A stretch of 64,000 nt of DNA from Eonycteris spelaea. Lineage: Eukaryota > Chordata > Mammalia > Chiroptera > Pteropodidae. Of the stretch, positions 60,801-64,000 are shown piece by piece (the stretch's first letter is position 1; every line of letters begins with the position of its first letter). The notes under the pieces were generated by a model, which saw only the letters and a list, made by a program, of their open reading frames with translations, was not told the origin of the DNA and did no database searches. The stretch is taken from contig PUFA01000105.1 in assembly GCA_003508835.1 (NCBI GenBank), forward strand, positions 6,282,460 to 6,346,459, in the 5' to 3' direction. Position numbers and translations under genes: made by a program.

Positions 60801-63800
60801 GCCATTCTCCTCATCCCTGGCAGTGCGCTTGCCTTCACTGCGTTCCTCCGGCCACGTGGCCGGCCCCTCCGACGGCAGCAGGGCCCACATCCCTGGGCTC
60901 TGCTCTTTCTCCCCTTGACGCCATTTATGTGCTGTCGACCCTCTGCTCTCGGCATTACCACTCCTCATGTCCTTGCCACACTTTCATCTTTGTCGGCCAG
61001 TTCCTCCTTTCCAACGAACCATTTTGGTAAAATGGCACATGGGTTTTTCACTGGGAGAGAAGGAAGTATCACGAGCACATGCTTTGCTACCTGTGTATGA
61101 CCTGAAAGATGGATGCTCAGTCAGCGGTCCCTGACAGACCTTGAAAGCAGCGACATGATGGGTCATTGATTGTGAGGGGCACCCGCTATTTCCATAGTGA
61201 TTGGTGGACTCGAGAGCTAGCACCGAGCTTTGTCCTTTAGGCAATTACTCGCCATTGGTATGCCGTGGCACTCAAATTAGGACCGCGTTGCTGCGGGACT
61301 AGCGTTATTGCGTTCGACCGTCGTGACGGAATCGTGCACAGCGAGACCTGCCCATAGTCTTACCTTCATTTTCTAGAAGAACTGAGGCACGGAGAGGTCA
61401 AGTGACTCATCAGATGTCACGAGGAGCTCGAACGTGAACCCATGCGGTTGGGCTCCAAAGCCTGATCGATCCGTCGCCTTGACCATTAACCTACCTTTCC
61501 TTTATCGCACTTGGGGAAGTGTTTTGTGAGACCCAACATCACTCTATGCTGCTGTGTGGGAACCAGAAGCCTCGGTCCCTGATCAGACCCCCTTGTCCAG
61601 GTACTGACCTCCAGGGCTGACCCCACCTGGGACTCAAGCCCTGTCTCCCTGCCCCATCCAGGTACTTGGGAGACCAAGATGCCACTATGTCCATCCTGGA
61701 TATATCCATGATGACGGGCTTTTCTCCTGACATTGATGATCTCAAGCAGGTATGAAGGTCTTGGGCTTGAGAGCTGGGGTAGGTGGGAAGGAGCCTGGGT
61801 TCCAGAGGAAGCTAGAGGGAGGGACGGTGATCCAGGAGGGGTTCTCACACGCCCTGCCCTCTCCAGCTGAGCAGTGGCGTCGACAGATACATCTCTAAGT
61901 ATGAGCTGAACAAGGCTGTCTCCAATAAGAACACCCTCATCATCTACCTGGACAAGGTAAGGCTTCCGCCGGGATCTTGGCCTGTACCTGGCTGGCCAAG
62001 TACTCCACTGGTCTTTGTCGTAGAGTCCTCTGCCGAATCCATTATTTCTAATTTCTAGAAGAAAAGAGGATTATGCATGAAAGGGGTTTTCAAAATTTTT
62101 TGTATTTCCGTTTTCGTACTTTTAATTTTTAAATGTAATTTCTACCTTTACAGAGAAATTGTAGAGCAGTATAAAAACGTTCCCTATGCCTTTTACCCAG
62201 ATTCACTAATTGCTAGCATTTTTCTCTAAATATACATGTCTATCACATATTACCTACACATGTCTGTCTCTTTTTCTTCCTCATTTATTTTTTCCAGCTT
62301 TATTGGCATATAATTGACATGTACCATTGTGTACGTTTAAGGTGTATGGTGTAATGATTTGATATATGTATATTTTCAGAAATGATCACCACAATAAGGT
62401 TAGTTAGCACATCTATCGCGTCATATCGTTATAATGTGTGTGTGTGTTGAGAACTTTAAAGATTTACAGTCTCAGCAACTTTCAACTATACAGTGAGGGT
62501 TTGATAACCATGGGATGCTTCCATGAGCACAGAGAGCAATCTGTTGACCAGAATTTAGTTGCACAGCCGCATCGCATGGAAAGACAGGCTGGGAAATGGA
62601 ATCTAGCCATGAGCCTTAGAGAGAAAGAAAATAGATTTGATGACCTCTGCTCGTAAATCTTTGCCCGAACTGCCCCCCATGCTCCCCCCGGTCCCTACGC
62701 TAGACTTCCTCCCATGTCACCCACCGACCACCCTCCTCCCTCCCCCAGATCTCGCACGTAGCCGAAGACTGTCTGTCCTTCAAAGTTCACCAGTACTTCG
62801 ATGTGGGGCTTGTCCAGCCTGGGGCAGTCAAGGTGTACTCCTATTACAACCTGGGTGAGAAGCCCACCTGAGGCCTGGGGCCTGGGGGTCCCGGGGATCT
62901 GTGACTTGGGGGTCTGCAAGGGTCCTAGGGTTTGGGACCTAGCCGCTCCACGTCTGAGGGACTGGAGTCAGGAATGTGAGCCCCGGGCCTCTCACCCTTC
63001 CCACCCCCTCTGCCCACAGATGAGATGTGCACCAAGTTCTACCACCCGGAGAAGGAGGACGGAATGCTGAGCAAACTCTGCCACAATGAAATGTGCCGCT
63101 GTGCCGAGGGTGGGCTCCCCAGGGGCCAGGACGTGGTGGCCCACACCTGCTGGGCCCTCCATGTCCATGGGGGTGACCCGAGGGGCCCCCAAACCCGTAC
63201 CCAGTGGACACCAAGAAGGATGGGCCTGGGCTGGCCACAGCCATGGGTGGAGGGCCCTGGGCAAGAAATGGGACTTATACCCCCACCCACTCGCCCCACA
63301 GAGAACTGCTTCCTGCACCAGGCGGAGGACAAGGTCACCCTGGACGACAGGCTGGACAAGGCCTGTGAGCCAGGGGTGGACTATGGTGAGTGTTCAGGTG
63401 TGATTGTACGTAAGCATCAGCGTGTGTGGCTGCGGTTGTGCGAGTGATCCCGTGGAATGGCAGGTGTGATCACGCTAGTGTGTGTGACTGGGCGTGAGTG
63501 GCCGCGGCTGCATGTGGCCGCGCTTTAGGCTGCGGCTGTGGGTGACTGGTGTGTGTGCTGTGAGGGGCTCTGCCTGTGTGAGACGGTGACATTGGATATG
63601 AGTAGCTGTCCTTGCGTGGTTGATGAGTTGCAGGTGGCTGAATTGTGCGCACGGCTGTGTGTTTAGCCGTGTGGGACGACCGTTGCGTGACCGTACGTGG
63701 CTGCATGTGTGACTGGGTGGAGGCAGGGACCGGAGCACGACTGGCTGTGATCCCACACGTATCTGCTGGAGGGGGCCCATACGCCCAAGTGCCCGCCCTG

Positions 63801-63913
63801 CCTGTGACTTACACTGACCTCCACCTCAGTGTACAGGGCCAGGCTGCACAAGAAAGAGCTGTCGGATGACTTCGACGAGTACATAATGGTCATCACGCGG
63901 CTCATCAAATCAG
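37204..63913 (+). CDS. C3: C3, complement component 3 (exons 1–39 of 41; frameshift in exon 7)
   Basis: C3 is the hub of all complement pathways. It is secreted, cut to C3a and C3b, and C3b binds surfaces through an internal thioester. The start [14 protein letters not shown] is a classic signal peptide. Thirty-nine exons follow the human order, with exon lengths identical or within a codon or so where I recall them. Seen directly: the β/α cleavage site RHRR|S, the six C3a cysteines and LGLAR end, thioester GCGEQ (52489–52503), the catalytic His of VIHQEM (53599–53601), and factor I sites PSR|S and LLR|S. The C-terminal NTR (C345C) domain is cut by the window edge after exon 39. Exon 7 carries two extra bases leading to TAG at 41045–41047. 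Intron 29 has a GC donor. Confidence 0.96.
37330..37880 (+). repeat. Degenerate G/T-rich repeat in C3 intron 1
   Basis: The unit TCTGTGGGGG repeats three times at 37349–37377. Looser GGTTTGGGGTGT-like units continue to about 37880. The strand is strongly G-over-C biased. Confidence 0.6.
38284..38560 (+). repeat. Minisatellite in C3 intron 2
   Basis: Three tandem copies of a roughly 30-base unit (TAAGCCCCTCCCCTTCCGGT plus about ten more bases) are clear at 38284–38375. Diverged GCCCCTCCCCTTC pieces follow to about 38560. Confidence 0.8.
39450..39720 (+). repeat. L2 LINE fragment
   Basis: It carries 'CCCTGCACGACCTGCCCC'-type L2 text, then 'TTTGCAGGGGCTGCTCCCTCTGCC' and GGCGTTGCTCAAATGTTGTT, in C3 intron 4. 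Confidence 0.6.
39781..39862. repeat. (CA)n/(GC)n compound microsatellite
   Basis: A CA run, then a GC run, then a second longer CA run, ending at TCCCC repeats. This alternating purine–pyrimidine tract is over 80 bases long. Confidence 0.95.
40425..40540 (-). repeat. MIR SINE, reverse orientation
   Basis: It contains GCACAGAGAGGTTAAGGAAC, CAAGGTCACACAGCTTATAG and GATTTGAACCCAG, a well-kept reversed MIR core, 70 bases before C3 exon 5. Confidence 0.85.
40974..41066 (+). other. C3: C3 exon 7, 93 nt where 91 fits the frame
   Basis: The exon reads [18 protein letters not shown] in frame, then TC, then GAT GAC CCA AAG GGC CTA GAG in the next frame ([12 protein letters not shown]). Mammalian C3 passes directly from YYI to a four-residue loop and GLEV, so TC at 41027–41028 is extra. 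The literal frame ends at TAG 41045–41047. The acceptor (40972–40973) and donor (41067) are normal. Confidence 0.9.
41097..41232 (+). repeat. Short-unit minisatellite in C3 intron 7
   Basis: About ten diverged copies of a roughly 12–14-base GGCCAGGTGAGGGA-like unit lie directly after the exon 7 donor. Each resembles a 5' splice site (AGGTGA). Confidence 0.8.
41690..41900 (+). repeat. Minisatellite in C3 intron 9
   Basis: Repeats of a unit near 24 bases (GGGGGAGGCCCAGTCTGA-like) fill most of the intron between exons 9 and 10. Confidence 0.65.
42345..42500 (+). repeat. Roughly 38-base repeat in C3 intron 11
   Basis: Diverged copies of 'CATTTGCATACAGGGGTCCT'-like text recur at 42350, 42380, 42415, 42455 and beyond. 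Confidence 0.6.
44449..44862 (+). other. C3: C3 exons 16–17: β/α junction and C3a anaphylatoxin
   Basis: Exons 44449–44520 and 44662–44862. The tetrabasic site is Arg-His-Arg-Arg (44475–44486) before SVQL, still a furin-type RXRR site; human has four Arg. C3a follows with six cysteines (CC, C, C, CC pattern) and the C-terminal LGLAR needed for receptor activity. The fold is a four-helix anaphylatoxin domain. Confidence 0.93.
47282..47332 (+). repeat. 16-base tandem repeat, three copies
   Basis: The unit ACGCCCCGCCCACAGG repeats three times with almost no divergence, just after C3 exon 19. Confidence 0.9.
47345..47710. repeat. L1 LINE 3' fragment
   Basis: It ends with GGGACAAACGTACCATGACG and 'TTGCAGGGTCTTACAGAATCATTT', matching old L1M 3' text. 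It lies in C3 intron 19. Confidence 0.6.
48025..48225 (+). repeat. Unnamed AT-rich repeat, copy 1
   Basis: It is homologous to 49925–50110 in the next long intron: both read GATGAACAAAA, then AATAGAGA, then AGG(A)AAA near the middle and GTTAATTT further on. The family is not recognised. Confidence 0.55.
48640..48790. repeat. MER5A-type DNA element
   Basis: It shows ACCTGGGAGTTCGTTAGAAA, 'CCCCTCCTGACCCACTGAATCA' and an AACAGGACTCCCAGCAGG end, typical of MER5A (hAT-Charlie). Confidence 0.75.
49500..50290. repeat. AT-rich block in C3 intron 21, includes unnamed repeat copy 2
   Basis: 49570–50290 is sharply AT-richer than its surroundings. 49925–50110 matches 48025–48225. No open frame with family resemblance is seen. 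Confidence 0.5.
50985..51215 (+). repeat. MIR SINE
   Basis: It has CAGACTCTGGACCCAGACCA, CTGTGTGACTCTGGGCAAGT, GTTGTTGTGATTGTTAAATG: a near full-length MIR in C3 intron 21. Confidence 0.85.
52015..52230 (+). repeat. MIR SINE, diverged
   Basis: TTTCCTCATCTGTGACGAAG, AGATCAAATGAGGCACCATA and the AGAGCTTGGCAGATAG tail mark a MIR in C3 intron 23. Confidence 0.65.
53865..54045 (+). repeat. MER5A-type DNA element
   Basis: It begins GTGGTTCTCCAAGTGTGGTC, continues with CACTGAATCAGAAGC and GGGGCCTAGGAAGC, and ends near GGTGGAGAATTGCTGG, the hAT-Charlie MER5A pattern. It lies in C3 intron 26. Confidence 0.85.
54407..54437. repeat. (TGAA)n microsatellite
   Basis: Seven to eight perfect TGAA units. 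Confidence 0.95.
54672..56577 (+). other. C3 intron 27 content
   Basis: The intron holds an unnamed diverged repeat at about 55140–55500 and a MIR tail at about 56020–56110. A (GAT)-rich patch lies near 56115–56150. I see no extra exon. Confidence 0.5.
57590..58020. repeat. L2-like repeat in C3 intron 28
   Basis: It has 'CCAGGGTACAGCCCCTGCCATCATGG' and 'GAACAGAATATGCAACGGCTCGGAGG' text typical of L2. A MIR fragment precedes it (about 57000–57170). Confidence 0.5.
58361..58362 (+). other. C3: GC donor of C3 intron 29
   Basis: Exon 29 ends GGCTCCACCCAG and is followed by GCAAGT. Protein homology ([18 protein letters not shown]) fixes the junction here, so the intron is GC–AG. The donor otherwise matches consensus (CAG|GCAAGT). 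Confidence 0.9.
58590..59445 (+). repeat. Degenerate TTCTAGA minisatellite filling C3 intron 29
   Basis: A loose unit around GGGTTCTAGACCACATTCTC recurs at intervals of about 50–70 bases (for example 58628, 58685, 58750, 58950, 59010, 59125, 59335) up to the acceptor TTCTAG|GCC of exon 30. Confidence 0.65.
60142..61661 (+). other. C3 intron 33 content
   Basis: No extra exon is seen. A reversed MIR core sits near 61365–61440 (ACTGAGGCACGGAGAGGTCA). The rest is diverged and unassigned. Confidence 0.45.
62050..62490. repeat. L1 LINE 3' fragment
   Basis: It has 'CAGCTTTATTGGCATATAATTGACAT', GGTGTATGGTGTAATGATTT and AAATGATCACCACAATAAGG, classic old L1 3' UTR text, in C3 intron 35. Confidence 0.85.
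63400..63770 (+). repeat. G/T-rich degenerate repeat in C3 intron 38
   Basis: GTGTGTGACTGGGCGTGAGT and related GTGTG/GGCTGCGG units repeat loosely through most of the intron before exon 39. Confidence 0.65.
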
Positions 63914-64000
63914 GTGAGCCCTGCCGCCCTGCGTCCTGCGCGTCTTGCGTCCTGCGCGTTCCTTGTCGTCGTTCTTCTGCCCCCGTACGTCCCCCAGCTC

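Larger units (their letters stand above)
46844..63913 (+). other. C3: C3 exons 18–39: α' chain, CUB, thioester domain and start of C345C
   Basis: Exons: 46844–46952, 47182–47267, 48903–49045, 49132–49344, 51500–51566, 51698–51784, 52415–52618, 53083–53158, 53454–53613, 54573–54671, 56578–56734, 58197–58360, 59448–59606, 59733–59792, 59895–59985, 60090–60141, 61662–61749, 61867–61956, 62749–62854, 63020–63109, 63302–63385, 63830–63913. The reading frame is continuous through all 22. Cleavage by the C3 convertase would fall at LGLAR|S across exons 17/18. The last two exons are outside the window. Confidence 0.94.

Overview
This window is placental-mammal nuclear DNA. It contains multi-exon genes with GT–AG introns, CpG-rich promoters, and old eutherian repeats (MIR, L2, L1M, MER2, MER5A, MLT1). 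The gene content and order match human 19p13.3, read in the opposite orientation: VAV1 (−), SH2D3A (+), TRIP10 (−), GPR108 (+), C3 (+). I recognise no young lineage-specific SINE (Alu, carnivore SINEC, ruminant Bov-tA), so the repeats do not identify the species. A non-primate, non-ruminant, non-carnivore placental fits best, but this is inference only.

Layout: 1–2240 holds VAV1 coding exon 1 and the start of its intron 1. 2241–7833 is intergenic sequence plus the probable SH2D3A promoter, a GC-box-rich CpG island at 4600–5060. 7834–13967 holds nine SH2D3A coding exons. 14915–23351 holds all 15 TRIP10 coding exons on the minus strand, tail-to-tail with SH2D3A. 23352–25498 is the divergent TRIP10/GPR108 promoter interval. 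25499–31708 is the complete, intact GPR108 (18 exons, 544 codons plus stop). 31709–37203 is repeat-rich intergenic DNA ending in a TATA-type C3 promoter. 37204–63913 carries C3 exons 1–39; exons 40–41 should lie just past the window edge.

Function: C3 is the central complement protein. VAV1 is a haematopoietic Rho-GEF, TRIP10 (CIP4) an F-BAR/SH3 Cdc42 effector, SH2D3A (NSP1) an SH2/Cas-binding adaptor, and GPR108 a Golgi seven-helix protein. They are neighbours by conserved synteny and do not form an operon.

The main surprise is reading-frame damage. SH2D3A has two independent lesions: an exon 29 nt shorter than expected inside the SH2 region, and an in-frame TAG in the C-terminal domain. 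It looks like a recent unitary pseudogene. TRIP10 exon 5 lacks one base, and C3 exon 7 has two extra bases that lead at once to a stop. In both of these genes every other exon keeps frame, splice sites and key residues, so assembly error is a serious alternative. I found no wholly novel gene system here.
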